Assembly: GCF_004342265.1 (NCBI RefSeq)
Contig: NZ_SMCS01000001.1
Location: 310,001-374,000, forward strand
DNA length: 64,000 nucleotides
Source of the DNA: Luteibacter rhizovicinus
Lineage (GTDB): Bacteria; Pseudomonadota; Gammaproteobacteria; Xanthomonadales; Rhodanobacteraceae
Direction: 5' to 3'
The position numbers and the translations under genes were made by a program. Below the pieces are notes generated by a model that made no database searches, had not been told where the DNA came from, and saw only the letters and a program-made list of their open reading frames with translations. Below, in pieces: positions 55,920 to 64,000 of this stretch. Positions within the stretch are counted from its first letter, which is position 1. Each line of letters opens with the position of its first letter.

Positions 55920-56143
55920 CGGTTCATGGCGTCGTCGCGAGGTGTGCCCTTGAGCTTGCCCCAGGCTTCGTACTTGGCGGTGCCGACGAAATCGAAGAAT
56001 CCCGGCTGTTTACCTTTGAGGTCGCCCTCCGAGCCCTGTTTGAAGAGGGCGTAGAGCTGGAGCATGGTGTCGTTGTCCGGCCGCTTCCGCAGCCCGGATG
56101 CATCCCGGGCGGCCTGTTCGAACTGGCTCTGGAGATCGGCCAT
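55886..56143 (-). CDS. Acyl-CoA-binding protein
   Basis: An 85-residue ACBP homologue that binds medium- and long-chain acyl-CoA esters in the cytosol. The four-helix bundle signature is clear: FEQAARDASGLRKRPDNDTM, LQLYALFKQGSEGDLKGKQP and GFFDFVGTAKYEAWGKLKG. It is on the minus strand and its 3' end overlaps the end of treY by 34 nt (convergent). The start ATG 56143 is the family start, but the bases just before it read CCCTCCTCAC, with no Shine-Dalgarno sequence. ACBP is mainly eukaryotic, with scattered bacterial members. Confidence 0.92.
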   Translation of the reverse strand: MADLQSQFEQAARDASGLRKRPDNDTMLQLYALFKQGSEGDLKGKQPGFFDFVGTAKYEAWGKLKGTPRDDAMNRYVALVRSLLD

Positions 56144-56267
56144 GTGAGGAGGGCGCTCGGATGGGTCTACGGGATGGGGCTTGTAGCATGCGCCCGACAT
56201 CGACGTCCAATGGGCAGGGCCGTGCTGCAACGCGATATCATGGCGGTTTCAGGCGCGAGGAAATCCC

Positions 56268-56948
56268 ATGGCCCATCCGGCAATCGTTCCGGTCTTAACT
56301 ATCGACGGACCGTCGGGCTCGGGCAAGGGAACCATCAGCCGCCTCGTCGCCGACAAGCTGGGGTGGCGCCTGCTCGATTCGGGTGCGCTTTACCGGGCCG
56401 TGGGCTATGCCGCCGGCGCCGAGGGCATCGATCTCTCGGACGTCGACGCCGTCACCCGCTGCGCCCAGACGACGAAAATTCGCTTCGTCGCCAGCCCGGA
56501 CGGGGGCGAAACCCACGTTCTGGTCAACGGTCACGACGCCACGGACGAGCTGCGTACCGAGACGGCCGGCGCCGCGGCTTCGGCCATCGCCGCGATCCCG
56601 TCGGTGCGCCAGGCCCTGGTGGACCTGCAGCACGGGTTCCGGAAGGCCCCGGGTCTGGTGGCGGACGGGCGGGACATGGGGACGGTGATTTTCCCCGATG
56701 CCGCCCATAAGGTATTCCTGACGGCCAGCGCGTCCGAACGTGCGAAAAGGCGCTATAAGCAGTTGAAGGATAAGGGTCTGAGCGTTACACTTGCAGGCCT
56801 GCTGCGAGAGATCGAGGCACGCGACGAGCGAGACGCGTCGCGCCCGGTCGCCCCGCTGAAGCCTGCCGAGGGGGCTGTCCTGATCGATACGACGGGCATG
56901 CCGATCGAGGCTGTAGTAGAGAAAGTATTCGCCGTGCTGCACCCGTAA
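56268..56948 (+). CDS. cmk: Cytidylate kinase
   Basis: A 226-residue kinase that phosphorylates CMP and dCMP. The P-loop is [13 protein letters not shown] (residues 14-26), followed by [12 protein letters not shown] (the substrate-binding region), [15 protein letters not shown] and [20 protein letters not shown]. The length is close to E. coli Cmk (227). CGAGG lies 9 nt upstream. It precedes rpsA, as across gammaproteobacteria. Confidence 0.96.
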   Translation: MAHPAIVPVLTIDGPSGSGKGTISRLVADKLGWRLLDSGALYRAVGYAAGAEGIDLSDVDAVTRCAQTTKIRFVASPDGGETHVLVNGHDATDELRTETAGAAASAIAAIPSVRQALVDLQHGFRKAPGLVADGRDMGTVIFPDAAHKVFLTASASERAKRRYKQLKDKGLSVTLAGLLREIEARDERDASRPVAPLKPAEGAVLIDTTGMPIEAVVEKVFAVLHP

Positions 56949-56969
56949 GGGGGCATCCGGCATTCCCGT

Positions 56970-57042
56970 CCGCGCTGAAGCGCGGGCATTTAGGCAACGG
57001 TGCCGAGGAAGATCCTTTCCGAGACACCCACAACCGGTGGGT
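56970..57042 (+). other. Structured rpsA leader with two hairpins
   Basis: CCGCGC/GCGCGG (56970-56975 and 56980-56985, loop TGAA) and ACCCAC/GTGGGT (57026-57031 and 57037-57042) form two hairpins in the 165-nt region before rpsA. In E. coli a structured rpsA leader mediates S1 autoregulation; whether this one does is inference. Confidence 0.35.
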
Positions 57043-57113
57043 CGCTTCGTACGTGCGCACAGCAATGATGTCTGGCGCCGACGGGTCCGACCTTTCATAA
57101 CCCTGGAATCAAC

Positions 57114-58787
57114 ATGACTGAAAGTTTTGCCGAACTGTTTGAACAGAGCCAGCAGGCTATTTCCAAGCTGAAGCCCGGCTCCATCGTCACCGGTATCGTT
57201 GTGGAAATCCGCAACGACGTGGTGGTGATCAACGCCGGCCTGAAGAGCGAAGGCATCGTCCCCATTGAGCAGTTCAAGGACGAGTCGGGCGCCCTGGAAG
57301 TAGAAGTGGGCGATGAGGTCAAGGTTGCTCTTGACGCCCTGGAAGACGGCTTCGGCGAGACCAAGCTCTCCCGCGAGAAGGCCAAGCGTTCGATGGTGTG
57401 GGACGACCTCGAGCAGGCGTTCGACAAGGAAGAGACCATCACCGGCAAGATCTCCGGCAAGGTCAAGGGCGGTTTCACTGTCGACATCAAGGACGTCCGC
57501 GCATTCCTGCCGGGCTCGCTGGTCGACGTCCGTCCGGTCCGCGATCCGGTTTATCTGGAAGGCAAGGACCTCGAGTTCAAGATCATCAAGCTCGACCGCA
57601 AGCGTAACAACGTGGTCGTCAGCCGTCGCGCCGTTGTCGAGACCGAGTTCTCGGAAGAGCGCGAGAAGCTGCTCGAGCGTCTGACCGAAGGCGCGGTCGT
57701 CAAGGGTGTCGTCAAGAACCTGACCGATTACGGCGCGTTCGTGGACCTCGGCGGTATCGATGGTCTGCTGCACATCACCGACATGGCGTGGAAGCGCGTG
57801 CGTCACCCGTCCGAAGTCGTCAACGTCGGCGACGAGCTGGACGTCCGCGTGCTGAAGTACGACCGCGAGCGCAACCGCGTTTCGCTCGGCCTCAAGCAGC
57901 TCGGCGACGACCCGTGGGTCGCCATCGCGCGCCGCTACCCGGTCGGCAGCCGTCTGTTCGGCAAGGTCTCCAACGTCACCGATTACGGTTGCTTCGTTGA
58001 GATCGAGCCGGGCGTCGAAGGTCTGGTGCACGTTTCCGAAATGGACTGGACCAACAAGAACGTCAACCCGGCCAAGGTGGTTCAGGTCGGTGACGAGACC
58101 GAGGTCATGGTTCTGGACGTGGACGAGGAGCGTCGCCGCATCTCGCTGGGTATCAAGCAGACCCGTTCGAACCCGTGGGAAGCTTTCGCCGCCATGCACA
58201 AGAAGGGCGACAAGGTTTCCGGCCAGATCAAGTCGATCACCGATTTCGGTATCTTCATCGGTCTGGAAGGCGGCATCGACGGTCTCGTCCACCTGTCCGA
58301 CATCTCGTGGCAGGTTTCGGGTGAAGACCTCGTTCGCAACTTCAAGAAGGGCGACGAAGTCGAAGCCGTGGTCCTGGCGGTCGATCCGGAGCGCGAGCGC
58401 ATCTCCCTCGGCATCAAGCAGATGGAGCAGGATCCGTTCGGTCAGTTCATGGCCACGAATCCGCGCGGCACCGTTCTGAACGGCACCGTGAAGGAAGTCG
58501 ACGCGAAGGGTGCGATCATCGACCTGGGCGAAGGCGTCGAAGGCTATATCCGCGCCAACGACATCGCCAAGGAACGCGTGGAAGATGCCACGCAGCACCT
58601 GAAGGTTGGCGATGCGGTCGAAGCCAAGTTCACCGGCATGGATCGCAAGGGCCGTCAGCTCCAGCTGTCGATCCGCGCGAAGGACGAGGAAGAGCTTACG
58701 GACACCATGGCCGACTACCAGTCTGCCGCCGGTGGTACCACGAAGCTCGGTGCTCTCCTGAAAGAGCAGATGAACAAGGCCGACTAA
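57114..58787 (+). CDS. rpsA: 30S ribosomal protein S1
   Basis: A 557-residue S1 (E. coli 557) with six S1/OB repeats. S1 binds mRNA and helps it onto the 30S subunit. Repeats are marked by blocks such as [59 protein letters not shown] and [20 protein letters not shown]. The gene starts [13 protein letters not shown], as in relatives. A structured leader precedes it and a strong hairpin terminator follows 10 nt after the stop. Confidence 0.98.
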   Translation: MTESFAELFEQSQQAISKLKPGSIVTGIVVEIRNDVVVINAGLKSEGIVPIEQFKDESGALEVEVGDEVKVALDALEDGFGETKLSREKAKRSMVWDDLEQAFDKEETITGKISGKVKGGFTVDIKDVRAFLPGSLVDVRPVRDPVYLEGKDLEFKIIKLDRKRNNVVVSRRAVVETEFSEEREKLLERLTEGAVVKGVVKNLTDYGAFVDLGGIDGLLHITDMAWKRVRHPSEVVNVGDELDVRVLKYDRERNRVSLGLKQLGDDPWVAIARRYPVGSRLFGKVSNVTDYGCFVEIEPGVEGLVHVSEMDWTNKNVNPAKVVQVGDETEVMVLDVDEERRRISLGIKQTRSNPWEAFAAMHKKGDKVSGQIKSITDFGIFIGLEGGIDGLVHLSDISWQVSGEDLVRNFKKGDEVEAVVLAVDPERERISLGIKQMEQDPFGQFMATNPRGTVLNGTVKEVDAKGAIIDLGEGVEGYIRANDIAKERVEDATQHLKVGDAVEAKFTGMDRKGRQLQLSIRAKDEEELTDTMADYQSAAGGTTKLGALLKEQMNKAD

Positions 58788-58796
58788 GGCAGTCGG

Positions 58797-58825
58797 ACGA
58801 GGGGCGGCTATCCGCCCCTCGTTTC
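58797..58825 (+). terminator. Hairpin terminator after rpsA
   Basis: A perfect 11-bp stem, ACGAGGGGCGG (58797-58807) with CCGCCCCTCGT (58812-58822), has loop CTAT and is followed by TTCCTTT. The T-run is interrupted, so some readthrough to ihfB is likely. Confidence 0.7.
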
Positions 58826-58852
58826 CTTTAGCGTCAGGAAGTCAGGGGACCC

Positions 58853-59152
58853 ATGACCAAATCGGAACTGATCGAGGCGCTGGCGCGGCGCCAGACCCAC
58901 CTTGCGTTCAGTGATGTGGAACTTGCGGTCAAGAGCGTGCTCGAGCAAATGAGCCACGCCCTGTCCACAGGTGAGCGCATCGAGATTCGCGGATTCGGCA
59001 GCTTCGCGCTGCACTTCCGTCCGCCACGCATGGGCCGAAACCCCAAGACCGGCGAAGCGGTTGCCTTGCCGGGCAAGCACGTGCCTCATTTCAAACCGGG
59101 CAAGGAATTACGCGAACGCGTAAACCTGGCCGAGACGAACGCTGCGGAATAA
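58853..59152 (+). CDS. ihfB: Integration host factor subunit beta
   Basis: A 99-residue HU/IHF-family DNA-bending protein. [17 protein letters not shown] at the N-terminus and [27 protein letters not shown] (family signature, residues 42-68) identify the beta subunit, which pairs with IhfA. It lies 65 nt after rpsA, beyond a hairpin, as in related genomes. An intrinsic terminator overlaps its stop codon. Confidence 0.96.
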   Translation: MTKSELIEALARRQTHLAFSDVELAVKSVLEQMSHALSTGERIEIRGFGSFALHFRPPRMGRNPKTGEAVALPGKHVPHFKPGKELRERVNLAETNAAE

Positions 59153-59168
59153 CGCAGCGTTTTTTTTT
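59138..59168 (+). terminator. Intrinsic terminator overlapping the end of ihfB
   Basis: AACGCTGCG (59138-59146) pairs with CGCAGCGTT (59153-59161), with the TAA stop codon of ihfB in the loop, followed by T to 59168. The terminator is built from the last coding bases. Confidence 0.9.
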
Positions 59169-59271
59169 GCCCGCAATCCGGAGCGCTCCTGCACCGTTTC
59201 CCGGGGCTGAACCTGTACGAATCGCTAACCAGGTCCTACAGCCTCCCGTTTGAATCGGTTAAAGTCGGCCG

Positions 59272-59532
59272 ATGCGTCTTCTTGCCCTCATCGTCCTTCT
59301 GGTATTCATCGCCGCCGGCATCGTGTTCGGGGCGTTGAACGCCGACCTCGTGTCCTACGACCTCGGTTTTGCCCATGCTTCCGTGCCCAAGGGCGCCGCG
59401 GTACTGGCGGCCGTGCTGGTCGGCTGGCTGCTCGGCGGTCTGACCGCCTGGCTGGGGACTTCGTTCGCCCATCGGCGCCGTCGCCGTCGCGAACGCATCG
59501 AAAGCAAGGCTGCGATCGCGCCTACCGCATGA
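59272..59532 (+). CDS. lapA: LapA-family inner membrane protein
   Basis: An 86-residue LapA/DUF1049 protein with two membrane segments (LALIVLLVFIAAGIVFGAL and GAAVLAAVLVGWLLGGLTAW) and a basic cytoplasmic tail (HRRRRRRERIE). The NADLVSYDLGFAHASVPKGA hairpin between the helices is typical. In E. coli LapA works with LapB in control of lipopolysaccharide synthesis. The lapB start overlaps its stop (ATGA). Confidence 0.9.
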   Translation: MRLLALIVLLVFIAAGIVFGALNADLVSYDLGFAHASVPKGAAVLAAVLVGWLLGGLTAWLGTSFAHRRRRRRERIESKAAIAPTA

Positions 59533-60707
59533 ATTCCCTCTGGCTGTGGCTGCTCGCCCTGATCCCGCCCCTGGCATTCGCCAGTGGCTGGTGGGCGGCA
59601 AAACGTACCCATGTCAAACGCTCGGGTGATCGGGTCAACGAACTGTCGTCGGACTATTTCCGCGGCCTGAACTATCTGCTCAACGAAGAGCAGGACAAGG
59701 CGCTGGAAGTTTTCGTGCGTCTGGCGGAGTACAACCGCGACACGGTCGAAACCCATCTCGCGCTGGGCAACCTGTTTCGTAAGCGAGGCGAAGTCGATCG
59801 CGCGATCCGTTTGCACCAGCACCTGGTCTCCCGGCCGGGGCTTTCCGACGAGATGAAAACCGTCGCGTTGCTCGAGCTCGGCGAAGACTATATGCGCGCC
59901 GGTTTGCTCGATCGCGCCGAAACGCTCTTTTCCGACCTGGTGGCGATGGACGCGCTCGCGCCGTCGGCGCTGCGGCACCTGATCGCGATTTACCAGCACG
60001 AACGGGAATGGCACAAAGCCATCGACCACGCGCGCCGCATGGAAGCGATGACCGGCGAAGACGAGTCGGCGATGATCGCGCAGTTCTATTGCGAGCTGGC
60101 CGAGCAGTCCCGTCAGCACGGTGCACGTACCGAAGCGCGCGAGTATCTGCGCGAAGCTTTCATCTGCCAGCGCGACTGCGTACGCGCGCACATGCTCATG
60201 GGGCGGTTGTACGCGGAGGAAGGCGAAGTCGGGTTGGGCGTCGATGCATACGAAGCAGCTATCGCCGCCGACATCGCCTTCGTTCCCGAAATCCTTCCGC
60301 CGCTGCTGAATTGCTATGCACGCTCGCAGCAAATGGAACGCGCCGAGCGCTTCCTGCGCGAAATCATGGAGCGTTACCACGGCATATCGCCAGTGCTTGC
60401 GCTCACCCGTCTTTATGAAGGGCGCGATGGCGAACGGACGGCCATCGACTTCCTTACCGGTCAGTTGCGCAAACGGCCTTCCGTACGCGGCCTGATGGCA
60501 TTGATCGACGCGACGATGGACAAGGTGTCCGGCGAAGCGCGCGAGAACTACCTGATCCTTCGCGACCTGACCCGCAAGCTGCTGGAAGGGCAGGCGATGT
60601 ACCGGTGCAGCCGCTGCGGCTTCGGCGCCAAGGCCCATCACTGGCAGTGCCCAAGCTGCAAAGGCTGGGGAACCGTTCGTCCCATTCACGGCGTCGCGAA
60701 CGAATGA
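59529..60707 (+). CDS. lapB: Lipopolysaccharide assembly protein LapB (YciM)
   Basis: A 392-residue protein with one N-terminal membrane anchor (LWLWLLALIPPLAFASGWWA), tetratricopeptide repeats over about residues 35-330, and a C-terminal rubredoxin-like zinc ribbon (CSRCGFGAKAHHWQCPSC). LapB regulates LpxC turnover by FtsH and coordinates LPS synthesis. It is coupled to lapA (ATGA) and overlaps the downstream glycosyltransferase by 4 nt. An upstream extension lies within lapA and is not used. Confidence 0.96.
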   Translation: MNSLWLWLLALIPPLAFASGWWAAKRTHVKRSGDRVNELSSDYFRGLNYLLNEEQDKALEVFVRLAEYNRDTVETHLALGNLFRKRGEVDRAIRLHQHLVSRPGLSDEMKTVALLELGEDYMRAGLLDRAETLFSDLVAMDALAPSALRHLIAIYQHEREWHKAIDHARRMEAMTGEDESAMIAQFYCELAEQSRQHGARTEAREYLREAFICQRDCVRAHMLMGRLYAEEGEVGLGVDAYEAAIAADIAFVPEILPPLLNCYARSQQMERAERFLREIMERYHGISPVLALTRLYEGRDGERTAIDFLTGQLRKRPSVRGLMALIDATMDKVSGEARENYLILRDLTRKLLEGQAMYRCSRCGFGAKAHHWQCPSCKGWGTVRPIHGVANE

Positions 60708-61747
60708 CGCCGGGCATCGGGGGAATGTCGCCGGGGAGTGTCATTGCCACCTGCGCCATCGTGGCGTTCGTTCTGTCGTTCGCGACCGTGCGGATGGCTA
60801 TCGGCTATGCGCATCGCAAGGGCATGCTCGATGCGCCCGGTCGCCGCCGTTCGCACACGATGCCGACGCCTCGCGGCGGCGGCATCGGTATCGTGGTGGG
60901 CTCGCTGGTAGGTATGTCGGCGGCCTTGCTGTTGCTGCCTCCATTCCAGGAGGGAATGACCGTGGCGACCTTCGCCGTCGCGACGATCGCGGTCGCCGCC
61001 ATTGGCTGGCTGGACGATCATGGCTCCCTACCGATCCGGCCGCGCCTCGCCATTCAGTTGGCCGCCACGCTGGCGTTTGCCCTGGTGTTGGCCGTAGGGA
61101 CGTCCAGCCTGCTATGGGCGCTGCCGCTCCTGCTCGCCGGGGTCTGGTCGATCAATCTGCATAACTTCATGGACGGCATCGACGGGCTCGCCGCGCAGCA
61201 GTCCATGTTCGCCAGTGCGGGAATGGCCGTTCTGGGCTGGTTTGCCGGCGCGCCGGGTATCGCTGGCGCGGGCATCGCGCTGGCCGCCGCCGCGACGGGG
61301 TTCTGGTGGTTCAATCGTTCGCCCGCCCGGATATTCATGGGCGACGTGGGTAGCGGCACGCTGGGTTTCTTCGTATTCGTCCTGACAGGCTTGCTCTGGG
61401 CGTGGAGAACGGAACTTCTCTGGCCCGCGCTGATCCTTAGTTCAGCCTTTGTTATCGACGCAACCTTGACGCTTCTCGTGCGCATGCTTCGAGGTAGCCG
61501 CTGGTACACTCCCCATAGGGAGCATCTATACCAGTGGTTAGTCAGACAGGGCGCCTCGCATGCGAGGGTCGCCAGGGTCTATTTCGCGTGGAATGTTCTC
61601 GTTTGTGTACCTGTCGCATGGATAGCGTCCCGCTGGCCTGGGGCGGCGCCCGCACTCTGCGTGGCGACGTACCTGCTGGCAACGGTCGTCTGGCGTGGCG
61701 GCAAGCAATGGTGCTTGCATCGAAGGATTCGTCATGTTTCTCCGTAA
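60704..61747 (+). CDS. Glycosyltransferase family 4 (WecA/MraY-like) membrane sugar-phosphate transferase
   Basis: A 347-residue polytopic protein with about ten membrane segments. It has the polyprenyl-phosphate sugar-1-phosphate transferase motifs: GWLDDHGSLPIRPRL, NLHNFMDGIDGLAA (Mg/UDP-sugar binding) and FMGDVGSGTLGF, with the C-terminal HREHLYQWLVRQG loop. It should start an O-antigen or exopolysaccharide unit by loading GlcNAc-1-P or a related sugar on undecaprenyl phosphate. The exact sugar cannot be read from the sequence. The start overlaps the lapB stop (ATGA), and the end overlaps the next gene by 14 nt. Confidence 0.9.
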   Translation: MTPGIGGMSPGSVIATCAIVAFVLSFATVRMAIGYAHRKGMLDAPGRRRSHTMPTPRGGGIGIVVGSLVGMSAALLLLPPFQEGMTVATFAVATIAVAAIGWLDDHGSLPIRPRLAIQLAATLAFALVLAVGTSSLLWALPLLLAGVWSINLHNFMDGIDGLAAQQSMFASAGMAVLGWFAGAPGIAGAGIALAAAATGFWWFNRSPARIFMGDVGSGTLGFFVFVLTGLLWAWRTELLWPALILSSAFVIDATLTLLVRMLRGSRWYTPHREHLYQWLVRQGASHARVARVYFAWNVLVCVPVAWIASRWPGAAPALCVATYLLATVVWRGGKQWCLHRRIRHVSP

Positions 61748-63632
61748 AATCATAGGCATCATCCATCCCCGGACAGCGGTCGTAGCGCACGATCTTGCGA
61801 TGGCGGCACTGGCATGGTGGATCGCCAAGGCCATGCGCTACGCGCTGATGCCGGATATCGCGCCGGTCTCCTACCTGCCCATGGAATTCCCGATCGTGCT
61901 GCTCGTGCAGGGCGCGGTGTTCAACTGGACCGGTCTGTACAAGGGGGTGTGGCGCTTCGCGAGCCTGCCCGACCTCTGGAATATTCTACGGGCCACCATC
62001 ATCGGTGCCCTGATCATCGGACTGGCGATGGTCATGTACGCACGCCTCGATGGCGTGCCGCGCTCCGTGTTGCTGGTGTATCCGGTGGTGCTCGCGATAT
62101 TGCTGGGCGCCCCGCGCCTCAGTTACCGGTTCTGGAAAGACAGCCGCGTCGATCTGTTCCAGTCGGCGCCGACCAAGCGAGTGTTGGTCGTCGGTGCCGA
62201 CAGGGCCGGCGAAGCCCTGTCGCGCGACCTGCGGCGCGACAGCCGTTACAGCGTCATCGGTTTCGTCGACGACAATCCCGCCTTGCGCGGTGCGCAGATC
62301 AACGGTATTCCCGTACTTGGCAACATCGAGCAACTCCCCGAGCTTGCCCGCGCGGTTGCCGTGCAGATGCTGCTGATCGCCGTACCCGGCGCCACGACGG
62401 CACAGATGCGTCGGATCGTTTCGATCTGCGAAAGCACGGCCTTGCCGTTCCGCACCGTTCCCCGCCTGGAGGATGTCGTTGCCGGGCGCGCGCAGTTCAA
62501 CGAGATCAAGGAAGTCGCCATCGAGGACCTCCTCGGTCGCGATGCGGTGGAACTCGACTGGACGGCCATTCGCGAAAATCTCAGCGGCCGTCGCGTCCTC
62601 GTCACGGGCGGCGGCGGCTCCATCGGTTCCGAGCTATGCCGTCAGGTGGCGCGCCTTGGCGCGCAATCGCTGACTGTCGTGGAACTGTCCGAATACAACC
62701 TCTACCGTATCGGCCAGGAACTGACCTCCGCCTATCCGGAAATGGTATTCAACGGCGTGCTTGCCGATGCGCGTGATCCCGTCGCGGTCCAGCGCGTGTT
62801 CGAGGAAGTGCAGCCTCAGATCGTGTTCCATGCATCCGCGTACAAACACGTGCCGATGCTCCAGGGCCAGTTGCGCGAAGCGTTCCGCAATAACGTGATC
62901 GGCACCCGCGTGGTGGCCGGCGCGGCGGTGCGTTATGGCGTGGAATCGTTCGTCCTCATTTCGACCGACAAGGCCGTGAATCCGACGAGCGTGATGGGCG
63001 CCTGCAAGCGCATGGCCGAAATCTGGTGCCAGAACCTCGCCGCACACACGTCCACGCGATTCATCACCGTCCGGTTCGGTAACGTGCTCGACTCGGCGGG
63101 CTCCGTCGTGCCGCTGTTCCGCGAACAGATCCGCGCCGGTGGGCCGGTCACCATTACGCATCCCGAAATTTCGCGTTACTTCATGACCATCCCGGAAGCC
63201 TGCCAGCTCATCCTGCAGGCAGCCAGTCTCGGTCGGGGCGGCGAGATATTCGCGTTGGACATGGGCGATCCGGTGAAAATCCGCGACCTCGCCGAGCAGA
63301 TGATCCGTCTCGCGGGCAAGCGTCCCGGTTCGGATATCCAGATTGTCTACACGGGACTGCGTTCGGGCGAGAAGCTGTTCGAGGAACTGTTTCACCCGCT
63401 GGAAAATTACACCAGCACGACGCACGCGAAGATTTTCCAGGCCCAGCACCGTCAGGTGTCGTGGGACCTGTTGCAGGTCCAGCTGGCCCGTGCCGAAGAG
63501 GCCGCGGCCGTATTCGACGAAGACGCCCTGCGTCGCTGCGTATCCCAACTGCTGCCATCGTTCCGCTGGACGGAGGCGCAGACGGACAACGTGGTGCCGC
63601 TCCGACGAAACGAAAATGGAGATAAAGCATGA
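61734..63632 (+). CDS. WbpM/CapD-like nucleotide-sugar 4,6-dehydratase
   Basis: A 632-residue protein with about four N-terminal membrane helices (to about residue 125), a Rossmann-like domain ([17 protein letters not shown]) and a catalytic short-chain dehydrogenase domain ([16 protein letters not shown]). The active site has Ser410 ([14 protein letters not shown]) and Met421-Lys425 (VMGACK) in place of Tyr-x3-Lys, which is typical of the large membrane-bound WbpM type. These convert UDP-GlcNAc to the 4-keto-6-deoxy sugar for O-antigen synthesis. Coupled to galU by ATGA. Confidence 0.92.
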   Translation: MFLRKIIGIIHPRTAVVAHDLAMAALAWWIAKAMRYALMPDIAPVSYLPMEFPIVLLVQGAVFNWTGLYKGVWRFASLPDLWNILRATIIGALIIGLAMVMYARLDGVPRSVLLVYPVVLAILLGAPRLSYRFWKDSRVDLFQSAPTKRVLVVGADRAGEALSRDLRRDSRYSVIGFVDDNPALRGAQINGIPVLGNIEQLPELARAVAVQMLLIAVPGATTAQMRRIVSICESTALPFRTVPRLEDVVAGRAQFNEIKEVAIEDLLGRDAVELDWTAIRENLSGRRVLVTGGGGSIGSELCRQVARLGAQSLTVVELSEYNLYRIGQELTSAYPEMVFNGVLADARDPVAVQRVFEEVQPQIVFHASAYKHVPMLQGQLREAFRNNVIGTRVVAGAAVRYGVESFVLISTDKAVNPTSVMGACKRMAEIWCQNLAAHTSTRFITVRFGNVLDSAGSVVPLFREQIRAGGPVTITHPEISRYFMTIPEACQLILQAASLGRGGEIFALDMGDPVKIRDLAEQMIRLAGKRPGSDIQIVYTGLRSGEKLFEELFHPLENYTSTTHAKIFQAQHRQVSWDLLQVQLARAEEAAAVFDEDALRRCVSQLLPSFRWTEAQTDNVVPLRRNENGDKA

Positions 63633-64000
63633 CCCAACCGCTGCGCAAGGTGGTATTCCCCGTTGCCGGCCTCGGTACGCGTTTTCTTCCCGCGACTAAG
63701 GTTGTGGCCAAGGAAATGCTACCGGTGCTGGATCGCCCGCTGATTCAGTATGCGGTCGACGAAGCGGTGGATGCCGGCGCCGATACGCTGGTGTTCGTCA
63801 CGAATCGTTACAAGCATGCGATCGCCGATTACTTCGACAAGGCTTACGAGCTGGAAGCGAAGTTGGCGGAGAAAAACAAGGAAGAACTCCTCGGCATTCT
63901 GAGAGGCATTCTTCCGCGTCACGTGCGCTGCGTTTTCGTCACCCAGCCGGAAGCGTTCGGCCTGGGCCATGCGGTACTTTGCGCTGCGCCGGTGGTTGGC
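63629..64000 (+). CDS. galU: UTP-glucose-1-phosphate uridylyltransferase, N-terminal part (runs off the right edge)
   Basis: The first 124 codons of GalU, which makes UDP-glucose. The nucleotide-binding loop reads [20 protein letters not shown], then [40 protein letters not shown] and [13 protein letters not shown]. One oddity is Ala where the family usually has Pro in the P-K-E-M-L-P motif (here AKEMLP). The start overlaps the upstream stop (ATGA). The C-terminal about 60 percent lies outside the window. Confidence 0.94.
   Translation, partial: MTQPLRKVVFPVAGLGTRFLPATKVVAKEMLPVLDRPLIQYAVDEAVDAGADTLVFVTNRYKHAIADYFDKAYELEAKLAEKNKEELLGILRGILPRHVRCVFVTQPEAFGLGHAVLCAAPVVG

Overview
The window reads as a chromosome segment from a GC-rich gammaproteobacterium of the order Lysobacterales (Xanthomonadales), most likely family Rhodanobacteraceae (Luteibacter/Dyella/Frateuria-like). 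The reasons are the gene order cmk-rpsA-ihfB-lapA-lapB followed by lipid-linked sugar genes, the aguA/aguB pair, the 'TGTAGGAGCCCGCTTGCGGG' type of REP sequence, and the protein sequences. This is inference from family knowledge; no database search was run. Genes are dense, and many neighbours overlap by 4 nt (ATGA or GTGA).

Layout. 1-6.4 kb: a partial membrane-anchored protein, phhB, nfuA, two small cytochromes c, a TraB-family membrane protein, the agmatine-to-putrescine genes aguA-aguB, and a small periplasmic protein. 6.6-11.1 kb: an ABC-F ATPase, a COG4255-like protein and recJ. 11.3-26.1 kb: a type VI secretion (T6SS) cluster in the order tssA-tssB-tssC-hcp-tssE-tssF-tssG-PAAR-like-vgrG-tssK-tssL-tssM. 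It has no tssH (clpV) or tssJ, and its TssM lacks the N-terminal membrane hairpin and nucleotide-binding loop. 26.3-38.4 kb: a SpoIIAA-like gene, a repeat-filled spacer, asnB behind an Asn-rich leader peptide and terminator, prfB with its programmed frameshift, lysS, small genes, bolA, smc, zipA and a PaiB-like gene. 38.5-55.9 kb: one uninterrupted operon of seven alpha-glucan/trehalose genes (glgE with an extra N-terminal module, treS-maltokinase fusion, glgB, glgX, treZ, malQ, treY). 55.9-64 kb: an acyl-CoA-binding protein on the minus strand, then cmk, rpsA, ihfB, lapA, lapB, a WecA/MraY-like glycosyl-phosphate transferase, a WbpM-like dehydratase and the start of galU.

How the genes work together. 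The glucan operon encodes a near-closed cycle: TreY and TreZ release trehalose from glucan, TreS isomerises it to maltose, the fused kinase makes maltose-1-phosphate, GlgE adds maltose back to glucan, and GlgB, GlgX and MalQ remodel the chains. The T6SS cluster has sheath, baseplate, tube, spike and two membrane-complex genes but would need disassembly and outer-membrane lipoprotein functions from elsewhere, or would do without them.

The most interesting regulatory signal is upstream of asnB. A 39-codon ORF with 10 Asn codons (seven of them within eight codons) is followed by mutually exclusive RNA pairings and an intrinsic terminator. This is the arrangement expected of an asparagine-sensing transcription attenuator. 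Other notable points are two 139-bp copies of a palindromic REP/BIME element, an inverted repeat pair in the asnB upstream spacer, and a catalytically dead GH13 copy fused to GlgE.
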